Notes: generated by a model from the letters alone, not told the origin. A stretch of DNA of 64,000 nucleotides from Defluviitalea saccharophila (GCF_038396635.1 NZ_CP121687.1:1860001-1924000); one strand, 5' to 3'. Counted from the first letter of the stretch, positions 1-8,638 are shown. A program made the numbers and translations.

Positions 1-207
1 TCTATGGTTTACAAATAAATCCGCACATTTTTCTGCATCTTCTATAGTTTCTATTGCACCGTAAGGTGTATCTTCCTCCGTTAAAGAAATACATTTATAT
101 CCCATTTCTTTGAGTTTCCCTAAAAGCTCTTTTCTTCCTTCTCTTGCAAGCAGCGGATTAAAAAATCCTCTGGTTGTAACAATAACTCCAAATGTTGATT
201 TTTTCAT
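1..207 (-). CDS. L-fucose/L-arabinose isomerase-family protein, N-terminal part (cut by window edge)
   Basis: The first 69 codons of a minus-strand gene that runs off the left edge. The start ATG at 207-205 has an AAGGAGGAG ribosome site upstream. The N-terminus (MKKSTFGVIVTTRGFF, then a LAREGRK segment and an EDTPYG segment) resembles the first Rossmann-like domain of the COG2407 fucose/arabinose isomerase-like family. It is the last visible gene of the aldolase-kinase-RpiB operon, 17 bases after the RpiB-like gene. Together with the protein at 5884-7299 it makes two such proteins in one locus. The active site lies outside the window, so substrate and activity cannot be judged. Confidence 0.7.
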   Translation of the reverse strand, partial: MKKSTFGVIVTTRGFFNPLLAREGRKELLGKLKEMGYKCISLTEEDTPYGAIETIEDAEKCADLFVNHR

Positions 208-224
208 CAATGACTCCTCCTTCC

Positions 225-692
225 TTAACTAATTAATTTAAAGTTTTCTTTTTCAATATCTTTTATTTTTTCTACTTTTGGGGTGGAGTTTCCCGGAACA
301 AATTCTAAGTCAAGCCAGGTTTCAACCAATTTTAGTGCTAATTGAGGTGCCAATACTCTTGCACCCATGGTCAAAACATTGGTGTCGTTACTTAATCTGG
401 CGCGTTCTGCTGAAAAAATATCATGGCAAACAGCTGCATAAATTCCTGGATATTTATTGGCTGCAATAGCCATACCAATCCCTGTTCCACACACTAAAAT
501 GCCTTCTTTTTTGTAGTCACTTTCAATGATTTTATGAGCTACTTTTCCTGCAACAGCTGGATACATTTCTTCATCAGCAGTACTGTTTACCCCTACATCT
601 TCATAAGGTATTTCTTTTTTTATAAGTAATGCAATAATTTGATTTTTTAATTCAACTGCCGCATTGTCACATCCAATTACAATCGGTTTCAT
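225..692 (-). CDS. RpiB/LacAB-family sugar-phosphate isomerase with altered histidines
   Basis: A 155-residue protein, the usual RpiB length. I chose the ATG at 692 because it has an AAAGGGG ribosome site and begins MKPIVIGCDNA; the open frame runs further upstream without family similarity. The catalytic loop CGTGIGMAIAANK (Cys68, Thr70) and the SNDTNVLTMGARV segment are present. Two histidines typical of ribose-5-phosphate isomerase B are changed: the GCDH motif reads GCDN (Asn10), and the HNDTNVL motif reads SNDTNVL (Ser101). In E. coli RpiB these positions bind phosphate and open the furanose ring, so the substrate may not be ribose 5-phosphate; a tetrulose phosphate or another open-chain ketose phosphate is possible. 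It lies between a broken microcompartment gene and a fucose-isomerase-like gene. Confidence 0.85.
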   Translation of the reverse strand: MKPIVIGCDNAAVELKNQIIALLIKKEIPYEDVGVNSTADEEMYPAVAGKVAHKIIESDYKKEGILVCGTGIGMAIAANKYPGIYAAVCHDIFSAERARLSNDTNVLTMGARVLAPQLALKLVETWLDLEFVPGNSTPKVEKIKDIEKENFKLIS

Positions 693-763
693 AAATAATT
701 CCCCTTTCTTTTCTTTAATTATTGAGTTTACGTATAACAAAGAATGTATTGTATGTTTATTTG

Positions 764-777
764 TAAAATCGGTTTCA
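764..777. promoter_or_regulatory. cre-like / LacI-type operator half-palindrome upstream of the RpiB-like gene
   Basis: TAAAATCGGTTTCA differs from the CcpA cre consensus (TGWAANCGNTNWCA) at one position. The same element, in either orientation, occurs twice around the aldolase promoter at 3211-3292. It lies 71 bases upstream of the RpiB-like start codon. It could be a catabolite-repression site or the operator of the RpiR-type regulator at 3357-4244; sequence alone does not decide. Confidence 0.4.
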
Positions 778-789
778 TATATAACAGCA

Positions 790-915
790 CTATATAAACG
801 CCTTGAGATAATCGATGATTCCAATATCATCTGCTGTTTTTGTCATTACATCTGAGGCTTCAATACACCTTTCTAACCCTTTGGTTTCAATCAATCCCAA
901 AGCTTCTGCTTTCAT
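790..915 (-). pseudogene. Truncated bacterial microcompartment (BMC) shell-protein gene
   Basis: A 41-codon frame with a strong ribosome site (GAGGAGG) and ATG at 915. It begins MKAEALGLIETKGLE and continues with CIEASDVMTKTAD, which closely resembles the first strand and helix of hexameric BMC shell proteins (PduA/EutM type). Similarity stops at about residue 29; the frame ends after GIIDYLKAFI. Neither other frame downstream carries the rest of the BMC fold, so this looks like a gene that lost about two thirds of its length by deletion rather than by a single frameshift. It sits between a kinase gene and an RpiB-like gene; RpiB homologues are reported in sugar-phosphate-utilising microcompartment loci. 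It could still be translated as a short peptide. Confidence 0.65.
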
Positions 916-940
916 ATCTTTTCCTCCTCAATAACTTCGA

Positions 941-2494
941 TTAATTTTGGCTGCTTAAATTTCTTAAATGGGCTAACGCCTTATAATCTTCTTTTATATC
1001 CTCATAGAGTTTTTTATACAGTTTGAAATATTCCATATAGATTTCATGGTTTTTTTGATTGGGTTCAATTAAATCAATATACTCTGTCTTTTCTTTAGCG
1101 ATAGAAAAATCCTTAAATATCCCTACGGCTACCCCTGCTAATATTGCATCTCCAAAGGGAGCACCTACTCTGCTTTTTACTAAGGCAGTAGGAACATTAA
1201 ACACGTCTGTTATGATGCTTCTCCAAAGTTTGCTTTTTGCTCCTCCTTCATTTAAAACAATAGGGCTATTTATTTTTATATTTTTTTCTTTAAGCAATAC
1301 AAATGAGTCATAAAGGGCATATGCCACTGCTTCCATCATGGCACGAACCAGATGACCTTTTGTATGATTTAGGGATAATCCAAAGATAACGCCTTTTGCA
1401 TCCACATCCCATATGGGTGTTCGCTCTCCCATTAAATAAGGAAGAATAATTAATCCATCGCTGCCTATATTAATTTTTTCAGCTTCCATATTGAGATAAT
1501 CATACGCGTCAAAATTCGGAACGAGTTTTTCCATTGCCCTTTCCATATGGGAAAACTGATCTCTTAAATAGCGAAGGGATTGTCCCCCTGTTGTTGTTGT
1601 TGGAACTGTAATATAGGTATTTTCTGAATCTATGGTATAAGCACAGCTAATCATACTGTCTAAGAAATTAGGGTCTTTATGAATAACACCAAAGTTTCCA
1701 CAGGTCCCTAAATTCATTTGGACGTCCCCAACCTGGGTGGCTCCTGCTCCAACCCATCCTGCATTACAATCTACTTGCCCTGCTGCAACCGCAATGCCTT
1801 CTGCCAGTCCTGTTTCTTTAGCCGCTTCATAGGTTACTTCTCCAATGATCTCTTCACAGCGATATACTTCCGGCATTAAATCAATGCTTATGCCTATCTT
1901 ATCCATCAGCTCTTTTTCAAATTGATTAGAAAATACATTGTATGCCACTCCATAAAAGGCCCCTGCTGAGTAACTGGCTGTCGCTTTTCCTGTAAGTTTT
2001 AAACGAATAAATCCATCGATGGTTAAAGCTTTATAAATCCTTTTAAAATCCTCCGGGCGATTATTTTTCTCCCACATTAAGTTCACAATACTTGGATGAT
2101 CTTCTAAGCGATTGCCTGAGATTTTAAATATTTCTTCTTGTCCAATATTCTCCCGTAACCACTGAACTTCTTTTTTCGCTCTTCGATCCATTAAGTTATA
2201 AGCTCTATTGATTGGTTTATAATCTTTATCTACCATCACCATAGAAGGAAGGGCGGATGATGTTCCTATGCCTTTAATATCCTTAGGATTAATATTGGCT
2301 TTTTCTATACATTCCTTTATCATGTCACAGGTATGTTCCCAGTATAGATTGGCATCATGTTCTGACCAATCAGGTTTGTCTGTGTATATTGGATATTCTC
2401 TGAAAGCATAGGATAGAATATTTGCTTCTTCATCAATAATGCAAACTTTAGCTCCACCGGTTCCATAATCCATTCCCATCAAGTAATTTGCCAT
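941..2494 (-). CDS. FGGY-family carbohydrate kinase (xylulokinase-like)
   Basis: A 517-residue FGGY kinase that would phosphorylate a sugar or ketose with ATP in the cytosol. The N-terminal ATPase fold begins with [14 protein letters not shown], the phosphate-binding loop of this superfamily. The C-terminal FGGY domain contains [19 protein letters not shown] and [11 protein letters not shown]. Length is typical. It follows the class II aldolase gene by 54 bases and precedes the BMC remnant and the RpiB-like gene, consistent with a kinase, isomerase and aldolase route. It is clearly paralogous to, but not a close copy of, the kinase at 4285-5790. The substrate cannot be assigned; FGGY kinases act on xylulose, ribulose, fuculose, erythritol, apulose and others. 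Confidence 0.88.
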   Translation of the reverse strand: MANYLMGMDYGTGGAKVCIIDEEANILSYAFREYPIYTDKPDWSEHDANLYWEHTCDMIKECIEKANINPKDIKGIGTSSALPSMVMVDKDYKPINRAYNLMDRRAKKEVQWLRENIGQEEIFKISGNRLEDHPSIVNLMWEKNNRPEDFKRIYKALTIDGFIRLKLTGKATASYSAGAFYGVAYNVFSNQFEKELMDKIGISIDLMPEVYRCEEIIGEVTYEAAKETGLAEGIAVAAGQVDCNAGWVGAGATQVGDVQMNLGTCGNFGVIHKDPNFLDSMISCAYTIDSENTYITVPTTTTGGQSLRYLRDQFSHMERAMEKLVPNFDAYDYLNMEAEKINIGSDGLIILPYLMGERTPIWDVDAKGVIFGLSLNHTKGHLVRAMMEAVAYALYDSFVLLKEKNIKINSPIVLNEGGAKSKLWRSIITDVFNVPTALVKSRVGAPFGDAILAGVAVGIFKDFSIAKEKTEYIDLIEPNQKNHEIYMEYFKLYKKLYEDIKEDYKALAHLRNLSSQN

Positions 2495-2548
2495 AGCCTC
2501 ATCCCTTTATAAATTAATTTTTATACTCCCCTAAATCATATCTTTCTA

Positions 2549-3187
2549 TTAGCCTTTTAAATCCCATACTCTTTGTACCTGATCACTGGTTAATGCATTT
2601 TCTGTTCCTAATATCTTTGATACTAAGGTCGCTGTTAAAAACATTTCTAAGGTTTCCATTTTATAAAATGCATCCATAAGATCACTGCCAAAGGTCAATG
2701 CTCCATGGTTAGCTAAAATAAGTGCTTCACATCTTAGATCTTCGTTTAACTTTTTTATCACGGATTTAGGAACTTCTTCTGTAGTAGGTGTTGCATATTC
2801 CGTAACCCCTATGCTTCCAATAGAAAAAAGAATTTCAGGTAATGTTACAGAATTAAACTCAACTCCTGCTATGGCAAATCCCGTTGCAATAGGGGGATGT
2901 GCGTGTACTACAGCTTTTGCATTAGGCCTTGCTTTATAAACTGCGAGGTGCATTCTGATGTCTCTTGCAGGTTTTAAACCAGATAGGATATTGCCTTCCA
3001 TATCAACCTTTGTAATCTTATCAGTGGTCAACCTACCTTTACAAAAACCTGAAGAGGTAATAAGCAATTCAGTTTCCGAAAGCCTTACGCTTAAGTTTCC
3101 ATCGGTTGCTATTAGCAATTTTCTGTCATATAACATTTTTCCAACATCTACAATATCACGGCGACATTGTTCTTCATTAAGCCACAA
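2549..3187 (-). CDS. Class II aldolase/adducin-family protein (fuculose-phosphate aldolase-like)
   Basis: A 212-residue FucA/AraD-type protein. The start is probably TTG at 3187, as AAGGAGGGG sits 8 bases upstream and no in-frame ATG precedes the conserved fold. Zinc-ligand histidines are visible in VVHAHPP (His95, His97) and LANHGAL (His161). By alignment with FucA, the catalytic Glu73 position is Asp76 here (PARDIRMHLAVY), a conservative but notable change. The family cleaves phosphorylated ketoses into dihydroxyacetone phosphate plus an aldehyde, or epimerises ribulose 5-phosphate. It is the first gene of the operon that continues to the left edge and is driven by the promoter at 3289-3317. 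FucA-like is the best guess. Confidence 0.85.
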   Translation of the reverse strand: MWLNEEQCRRDIVDVGKMLYDRKLLIATDGNLSVRLSETELLITSSGFCKGRLTTDKITKVDMEGNILSGLKPARDIRMHLAVYKARPNAKAVVHAHPPIATGFAIAGVEFNSVTLPEILFSIGSIGVTEYATPTTEEVPKSVIKKLNEDLRCEALILANHGALTFGSDLMDAFYKMETLEMFLTATLVSKILGTENALTSDQVQRVWDLKG

Positions 3188-3210
3188 TATATTCCCCTCC
3201 TTCTAAAATG

Positions 3211-3292
3211 TAAAACCGATTTCATGTTTTGTTAAAAAAATAAGGTTATTCAAAGGATTTGAGGGATAAAAGTTCTTATGAAATCGGTTTTA
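3211..3292. promoter_or_regulatory. 15-bp inverted repeat of operator-like sites before the aldolase operon
   Basis: TAAAACCGATTTCAT at 3211-3225 is repeated exactly in inverted orientation (ATGAAATCGGTTTTA) at 3278-3292. Each arm is a near-palindrome resembling a cre or LacI-type operator with one mismatch. The upstream arm overlaps the -10 box of the promoter at 3289-3317, and the other lies close to the ribosome site, a layout that suits repression by looping. A third copy lies at 764-777. Candidate binders are CcpA or the RpiR-type protein encoded at 3357-4244. Confidence 0.5.
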
Positions 3293-3317
3293 TACTCTTA
3301 TATTATATTATTGTAAA
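3289..3317 (-). promoter_or_regulatory. Sigma-A-type promoter of the aldolase-kinase-RpiB operon
   Basis: On the minus strand TTTACA (3317-3312) and TATAAA (3294-3289) are separated by 17 bases. The -10 box runs directly into the operator-like sequence described at 3211-3292. Confidence 0.6.
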
Positions 3318-3356
3318 TAAAATTTCAATAGGATTTTATTATTTTTTATGAATTTC

Positions 3357-4244
3357 TTATAATTTATTTTTCTCTAAGGCTATATTGGAGCAGTCTAAGC
3401 TTTCACATAATTTATTCCTGCACTTTAATAAGACATTAATATACAAACTTTCCAGTACGCATAACTCCGTGACTCTTTTTGACATGATTTCTCCTTCCAT
3501 ATGCTCCGTAAACGCAGCAGTAAGTAGGATAATATCTGAATTCTTTGCCAGAGGTGATACGGGATAGTTGGTTATACTAATCACCTTTACATCCTTTGAT
3601 TTTGCATATTTAGCCGCTTCTACAATCGATTTCGTACGCCCTGAATGAGAAACTGCAATGAGCACATCTCCTTTTTTCATGTGAGAGATATAGATCATTT
3701 GTACGTCAGGATCTGGAGATGCCTGCACATTAAGGCCAATCCGGATAAATTTTTGAAATCCGGATTGAATGACAGCAGCTGCATCTCCTATCCCACAAAG
3801 TAATATTTTATTAGAAGAACATAAAGCGCCTACGGCTTCTTTATATTGTTTCTTATCTAAAATCTCTAAGGTATCTTCCAGGGCTTGCATGGTTGCCTTA
3901 AATACTTTTGATGCAATGGTTGCATAATCGTCATTTTCGGAAATACCGCTGTATAAGTGGGTTGGATTATCTTCCACTGCAATTTTTTCAGAAAAATGTT
4001 CTTTTAAATCCACATAGCCCGAATATCCCAGCCTTTGTGCTAATCGTACAAATGTAGCTTCGCTGCACTGTGCTGCTTCACTGGCTTCAACAATAGAGGA
4101 ATTGGCAAAAAACTCAGGCCGACTGAGCAATAAATCGGCTGCTTTTTTTTCTGCCGTTTTTAGGGAATCGTAAACTGCTTGCAATTTTACTAAACAGCTG
4201 TGAGGAATTCTTTTTGTATATTTTTCTATGATTTTTAGGGGCAT
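3357..4244 (-). CDS. RpiR-family transcriptional regulator (HTH plus SIS domain)
   Basis: A 295-residue regulator of the MurR/RpiR family. An N-terminal helix-turn-helix (about residues 20-95, with SSIVEASEAAQCSEATFVRL) is followed by a SIS sugar-phosphate-binding domain (about 130-270, with ILLCGIGDAA and VLIAVSHSGRT). Such proteins sense sugar phosphates and act as repressors or activators of neighbouring sugar genes. The ATG at 4244 has GGGAG upstream. The gene is the last of the catabolic operon (40 bases after the FGGY kinase) and is followed by the promoter region of the aldolase operon, whose repeated operator-like sites are natural candidates for its target. Confidence 0.88.
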   Translation of the reverse strand: MPLKIIEKYTKRIPHSCLVKLQAVYDSLKTAEKKAADLLLSRPEFFANSSIVEASEAAQCSEATFVRLAQRLGYSGYVDLKEHFSEKIAVEDNPTHLYSGISENDDYATIASKVFKATMQALEDTLEILDKKQYKEAVGALCSSNKILLCGIGDAAAVIQSGFQKFIRIGLNVQASPDPDVQMIYISHMKKGDVLIAVSHSGRTKSIVEAAKYAKSKDVKVISITNYPVSPLAKNSDIILLTAAFTEHMEGEIMSKRVTELCVLESLYINVLLKCRNKLCESLDCSNIALEKNKL

Positions 4245-4284
4245 ACTTATCTCCCTTCCTCTATTTTAAAGTGTCTATCATATA

Positions 4285-5790
4285 TTAAAGCTTTTCATTA
4301 ATGGATTTTAATGATGGGTATATTTCTTTATAAATATTGTATTTTTCCTGATACAATTGACTTGTTTTTTCATTGGGCATATAAACATCTTTAATAAAGA
4401 CGGTTTTTTCTACCCCTTCGTCTATGGAAGCATAGCCTCCTACCCCACTGCCTGCTAATATGGCTGCACCAAGGCAAGCTGCTTCTCTCACCTTTAGGGT
4501 AGCTACCTTACAGCCTGTAATATCTGCTTTGATTTGCATCCACTCTGGGGACTTCGCAGCTCCCCCTACACATCTTAGTTCATTAATAGTAATCCCTGCA
4601 TTTCTCATGGTTTCTAAATTAATCTTAAGTTCATAGGATAAACACTCAAGGATCGCTTTTACAAGATCATGTCTTGTAGATGCCATGGTCAATCCAAGAA
4701 TGGCTCCTTTTGAGTTTAAATCGCAATAAGGGGTACCACTGCCGTTAAAATGAGGCAGAATCATAAGAGGCCCTGGACCTTTTGGGGCTTTCTCAATCAT
4801 TCTTGCATAGGCATCTACGCCCATTTCTTCTGCTTCTTTTACTTCAACAGCGCCAAAATTGTCTCTGTACCATTTAAATAAAATACCGCCAATATGGTTT
4901 AAGGAAAAACTAAAATACATATCTTTTTTAGTGTGAATATAGCAAGGATAATATCCATTATACATATAATCGTTGCACATGGGCTTTGAAAATGCCGTTG
5001 ATAATACTTCTGCAGTTCCGTGAGAATCTATAGCTATATTCTCTCTTATAACCCCTGCCCCTAAGGCAGCACAGGTTTGGTCGTGACCTCCTGTTACTAA
5101 AACCATATCTTTCGATATACCAAACTCCTCAGCTAAAGCTTCATGGATTGTACCGACAACTTCTCCTGAAGGTACCGCCTTTGAGAGCTGCTCTTCCGAA
5201 ATCCCAAGTTTATCTAATATTTCTTTAGACCATTTTCTTTCTTTTAAATCAAAGGCCATGGTTCTTGATGCCATGGTATAGTCTATAACCGGTTCTGCCC
5301 CCAGCTTTGAGAGTATAAAATCGGCATAGGTCATAAATTTGTAGGTATTTTTAAAGATATCCGGTGTGTTTTCTTTAAACCATAAAATCTTTGTCAGGGA
5401 ATTCATTGGGTGGGGGCGCATGCCTGTCTGATTAAAAATTTCTCTGTCCCCAAAGATTTCCCCACACAGCTCGGCTTCTTTTACCGTACGATAGTCCATC
5501 CCAAGAAGGGTATTATGAAGCGGGTTTAAACGAATGTCTACCGGAATGACTGCATCGCCCTGTACGGATAAACTTAAGGCTTTTATCTCTTTTATACCGC
5601 TTTCTTTAATTGCTTTTTTAATCACATATTTGGTTAATTCCCATACTCTACTGGCATCCTGTTCTCCATAGCCCGGTTTTTCACAGATAACATCGTACTC
5701 ATGAAAACCATAGCCCTTTATGTTCCCATCTAAATCAAAAACTGCCGCCTTACAGCCGGTCGTTCCTACATCTAATCCAATAAGATACAT
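4285..5790 (-). CDS. FGGY-family carbohydrate kinase
   Basis: A 501-residue FGGY kinase of the COG1070 type. The N-terminal phosphate loop is GLDVGTTGCKAAVFD; the hinge region has VTGGHDQTCAALGAG; the C-terminal domain has CVGGAAKSPEWMQIKADITG and ACLGAAILAG. It would phosphorylate a ketose or polyol using ATP. The ATG at 5790 follows a GAGGTG ribosome site. It lies in the catabolic operon between the fucose-isomerase-like gene, from which it is separated by a strong hairpin at 5809-5868, and the RpiR regulator. Substrate unknown; possibly the ketose made by the isomerase-like protein just upstream. Confidence 0.88.
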   Translation of the reverse strand: MYLIGLDVGTTGCKAAVFDLDGNIKGYGFHEYDVICEKPGYGEQDASRVWELTKYVIKKAIKESGIKEIKALSLSVQGDAVIPVDIRLNPLHNTLLGMDYRTVKEAELCGEIFGDREIFNQTGMRPHPMNSLTKILWFKENTPDIFKNTYKFMTYADFILSKLGAEPVIDYTMASRTMAFDLKERKWSKEILDKLGISEEQLSKAVPSGEVVGTIHEALAEEFGISKDMVLVTGGHDQTCAALGAGVIRENIAIDSHGTAEVLSTAFSKPMCNDYMYNGYYPCYIHTKKDMYFSFSLNHIGGILFKWYRDNFGAVEVKEAEEMGVDAYARMIEKAPKGPGPLMILPHFNGSGTPYCDLNSKGAILGLTMASTRHDLVKAILECLSYELKINLETMRNAGITINELRCVGGAAKSPEWMQIKADITGCKVATLKVREAACLGAAILAGSGVGGYASIDEGVEKTVFIKDVYMPNEKTSQLYQEKYNIYKEIYPSLKSINEKL

Positions 5791-5808
5791 TTTTTCACCT
5801 CTTTTATT

Positions 5809-5868
5809 AAAAAACGAGCAGCAAGCAGTATTATAACTTTCTATAAAACCTACTTACTACCCGTTTTT
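5809..5868 (-). terminator. Long hairpin with T-tract between isomerase-like and kinase genes
   Basis: On the minus strand AAAACGGGTAGTAAGTAG pairs with CTGCTTGCTGCTCGTTTT, with several G-U pairs, and is followed by a run of T. It lies inside the catabolic operon, so it probably acts as a partial terminator or processing site that lowers expression of the kinase and regulator relative to upstream genes. Confidence 0.65.
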
Positions 5869-5883
5869 ATTTATAAGATTCTA

Positions 5884-7299
5884 TTATTCTCCTCTTAACC
5901 AAGCCTTAATTTCTTCTTCTTTGTCATCATAAAAATCTGGTTTTAATCCAGGGATATATTTGCATGCTTCATAAATTACCGGCATAATATTGCCATGGAT
6001 TCCTACACAGTGGTGAACATATGGTCCTGTTACCAGTTTGTCCTCTAATCGGGTCCAGTTTTCTACTTCAATCCAGAGGTATGTTCCGATGGTAAATGGT
6101 CCTTCAATGCCTTTAGCTGTTCCAAGAAGGATGGAATATTCGCCGTTATCTCCATCAAATCTTAAAATTGAAATTTCTCCGCCTTTAATTTCAGCTACAA
6201 CTGCCCCTGGGCAATGTTCTTCGAAGGCAAATGGACGGCTTAATTTTGCTTTTCCTTTTGCAAGAGATATAGGCCATGGACCACAGTGTTGAAGCAACTC
6301 TCCATTTTCATTTTCAGGATGCCTTACGGACCAGTCTGCAAAGAATGTCGGTGTCTTGCCCATTCCTGCTGCCTGTGCCATCACTGCAGTAATCGCTCCG
6401 TGAATATCTGTTTCACAAACCACTGGAATACCTTCATCGGTCATTAAGGAGTTTGCCATACATGGCATTACTTTAAGTTCATCTTGAAGGGAATTCCAGC
6501 ATTGGATTGCTATCGCATTACAGCTGTATTCTTTAGCATAACGGGACATTGTAACTTTAATGGCAGCTAATTTTGCTACTGCATCCTCTGGAACACAGAT
6601 TTCTACGTTATTTTTCAAGTATTCTACGACTTCTTGTACTTCTTCGTCATTTTCACTTATAAGCTTTTTAACACGACTGGTAAATTCAGACATTGTAATA
6701 GGTCTTAATTGAATGCCGAATCTTTCTAAAAGTTCTCCTTCGTTGCACATCATCGTCCAGAAATCTGCCGGACGAGTGGAAATTTGAAGAATACGAATCT
6801 TTCTAAATTCTTTTACCACATTGGCTGCTGCGATGAAATTCTTTAAACCTCTTTCAAAGGCTTCGTCTTCTAATTCGCAGTTTGGAAGATAGGTAAAAGG
6901 AAGTTTAAATCTTCTAAGCACTTTTCCAGTTGCAAAAAGACCGCATTGGGTATCACGAAGTCTGGAACCGTCTGCAAGAGGTGCTTCATCCCTTGGTCCC
7001 CAAAGTAAAATAGGAAGTTTTAATTCATTTGCCACTTTGCATACCAAATCTTCTGTACCGAAGTTACAGTGTGGAAAGAATAATGCGTTTACTTTAGCGT
7101 TTTTAAATTTTTCTACTACCTTTGCTACGTCCTCTTCTGTATGAAGAAGTCCTTCATCATTGACGTCATCTATATCTACAAAATCCACATTAAGCGCTCT
7201 TAATTTTTCTTGAATAAGCTTTTTGTACTTTAGCGCGTCTTCTTTACTGAAAATAAATCTTCTTGTTGGTGCCATTCCAATTAAAATCTTGTGATCCAT
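5884..7299 (-). CDS. L-fucose/L-arabinose isomerase-family protein
   Basis: A 471-residue protein of the COG2407-like fold (two Rossmann-type N domains and a C-terminal isomerase domain). The N-terminal half has LFFPHCNFGTEDLVCKVA and LPILLWGPRD, typical of this family; the middle has CNAIAIQCWNSLQ and VVCETDIHGAI, where metal-binding acidic residues of fucose isomerases lie; the C-terminus has HHCVGIHGNIMPVIYEA. The reaction is probably an aldose-ketose isomerisation, but the family is broad and includes members without known function. It follows the SAF-domain oxidoreductase by 34 bases and would feed the downstream FGGY kinase. The ATG at 7299 has AAGGGGG upstream. Confidence 0.8.
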   Translation of the reverse strand: MDHKILIGMAPTRRFIFSKEDALKYKKLIQEKLRALNVDFVDIDDVNDEGLLHTEEDVAKVVEKFKNAKVNALFFPHCNFGTEDLVCKVANELKLPILLWGPRDEAPLADGSRLRDTQCGLFATGKVLRRFKLPFTYLPNCELEDEAFERGLKNFIAAANVVKEFRKIRILQISTRPADFWTMMCNEGELLERFGIQLRPITMSEFTSRVKKLISENDEEVQEVVEYLKNNVEICVPEDAVAKLAAIKVTMSRYAKEYSCNAIAIQCWNSLQDELKVMPCMANSLMTDEGIPVVCETDIHGAITAVMAQAAGMGKTPTFFADWSVRHPENENGELLQHCGPWPISLAKGKAKLSRPFAFEEHCPGAVVAEIKGGEISILRFDGDNGEYSILLGTAKGIEGPFTIGTYLWIEVENWTRLEDKLVTGPYVHHCVGIHGNIMPVIYEACKYIPGLKPDFYDDKEEEIKAWLRGE

Positions 7300-7333
7300 G
7301 GTAAGTCCCCCTTTTATTTTTAATGGTGAATCA

Positions 7334-8623
7334 TTAACGGTACATTTGGTCTTGGATTCTTCTTAATTGAAGTAAAACGGAATTTTCGTTTAACTCAACC
7401 ATATCGTAAGTGATGATTTCATCTGTTTTTACATCGCATTTTAAAACTGCACCCTTTGCCAGGCCGATTGGAAGCATATTGCCTTCTCTTGCTACTTCTG
7501 CAGTTTCAATGCTTGCTCTGTAGCAGTATTCGCCGATACCGTCCAATACTTCACCAGCTTTTAAATCTTTTTTGGCTACGGTGATACATTCGGAAGTAAG
7601 CTTTTTCATTGGGTGTGCTGTAGATTCTCCGTAAAGTACTGCCTGAGCTGCTGTAATTGGCGTTTCTATGCTGCATAGGTGGTAAGGTCTAAAGAGTAAA
7701 TAGTTTGGTCCTTCTCCCATGTCTCTTTGTACCAAACCTTCAATGAGACGAGGATGATCGGTTGTAACGATAACAAATACCCCAGGATTGATATTGCCTA
7801 TACCAAAGTCTACTACCCCTTCTTTTTCAAGGATTCCGCCCTGGTCTTTTCTGCAAAATACTTTTGTTAAGTCTTCTATATTACAAGTTGGACCATGCAT
7901 ACCTCTAACATCCGGAACTAAGCCTGTTGCATTGGATACTGCCGCCATTTCAATCATTGTCTTAGAGCCGTCTACAAATTCGCAAAGCATTTTGGCACTC
8001 ATATTTCTTGCTTCTGCTTTTTCTTTTAAATCATCAGGATTTGCATAAAGATTTAGTGGATTGTTCTTTCCTTTTCCTGCCGCAACTACCTTAAATCCTA
8101 AGGCTTTAGCAAAACGATACACTTCGATAATGGAGCCTGGCTCGTCCCCAGCCGTTAAAGAGTACACAATGCCTGCATTTTCTGCCATTTGTCTTAAGAT
8201 GGGTCCAACGGTAATGTCACATTCAACGTTCATCATTACGATATGCTTTTTATGATTGATACAGTCAAGGGATACTCTTGCGCCCATTTCAGGGGAACCT
8301 GTTGCATCGATGACAACTTGTATTGGTTTTGCTTCTATAGCAATTTTATAGTTTGTTGTTGCAACCTTTTTGCCTTCTAAAATAGCCTTTTCTGCTTCTA
8401 ATAAATCGTCTGTTGTAATAACTTCGCCCTTATATCCTGCAATACGATAAGCCTCTACCGCTGTTTTGGTGTCCAAATCTACAACAATAGGAATTTCCAT
8501 ACCCACCATACATTCCACCTGGGCTACGATATCCTTACCCATTTGTCCTGCACCGATTAAACTAACGAGTACTGGTTTGCCTTGTTTTTGCAAGTCCTCT
8601 AATTTCTTGTCTATTTCGTACAT
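7334..8623 (-). CDS. NAD(P)-dependent oxidoreductase with C-terminal SAF domain (predicted homoserine dehydrogenase-like)
   Basis: A 429-residue protein resembling COG4091. The N-terminus has a Rossmann loop VSLIGAGQMGKDIVAQ (about residues 20-36), the middle a homoserine-dehydrogenase-like region with AGDEPGSIIEVYRFAKALG, and the C-terminal 100 residues resemble a SAF domain. It is unlikely to be a threonine-pathway enzyme because it lies within sugar genes and lacks amino-acid biosynthetic neighbours. Members of this group are found in sugar and polyol gene clusters, where I infer oxidation or reduction of a sugar or sugar-acid intermediate. The start is supported by AAAGGAGG. It sits 16 bases after the alcohol dehydrogenase gene. 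Confidence 0.75.
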   Translation of the reverse strand: MYEIDKKLEDLQKQGKPVLVSLIGAGQMGKDIVAQVECMVGMEIPIVVDLDTKTAVEAYRIAGYKGEVITTDDLLEAEKAILEGKKVATTNYKIAIEAKPIQVVIDATGSPEMGARVSLDCINHKKHIVMMNVECDITVGPILRQMAENAGIVYSLTAGDEPGSIIEVYRFAKALGFKVVAAGKGKNNPLNLYANPDDLKEKAEARNMSAKMLCEFVDGSKTMIEMAAVSNATGLVPDVRGMHGPTCNIEDLTKVFCRKDQGGILEKEGVVDFGIGNINPGVFVIVTTDHPRLIEGLVQRDMGEGPNYLLFRPYHLCSIETPITAAQAVLYGESTAHPMKKLTSECITVAKKDLKAGEVLDGIGEYCYRASIETAEVAREGNMLPIGLAKGAVLKCDVKTDEIITYDMVELNENSVLLQLRRIQDQMYR

Positions 8624-8638
8624 GATTATCCTCCTTTT

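Noticed and set aside
693-830. N-terminal extension of the RpiB-like protein
   Set aside because: No family similarity and the proper ribosome site is at 692; the frame only passes through the spacer beside the BMC remnant.
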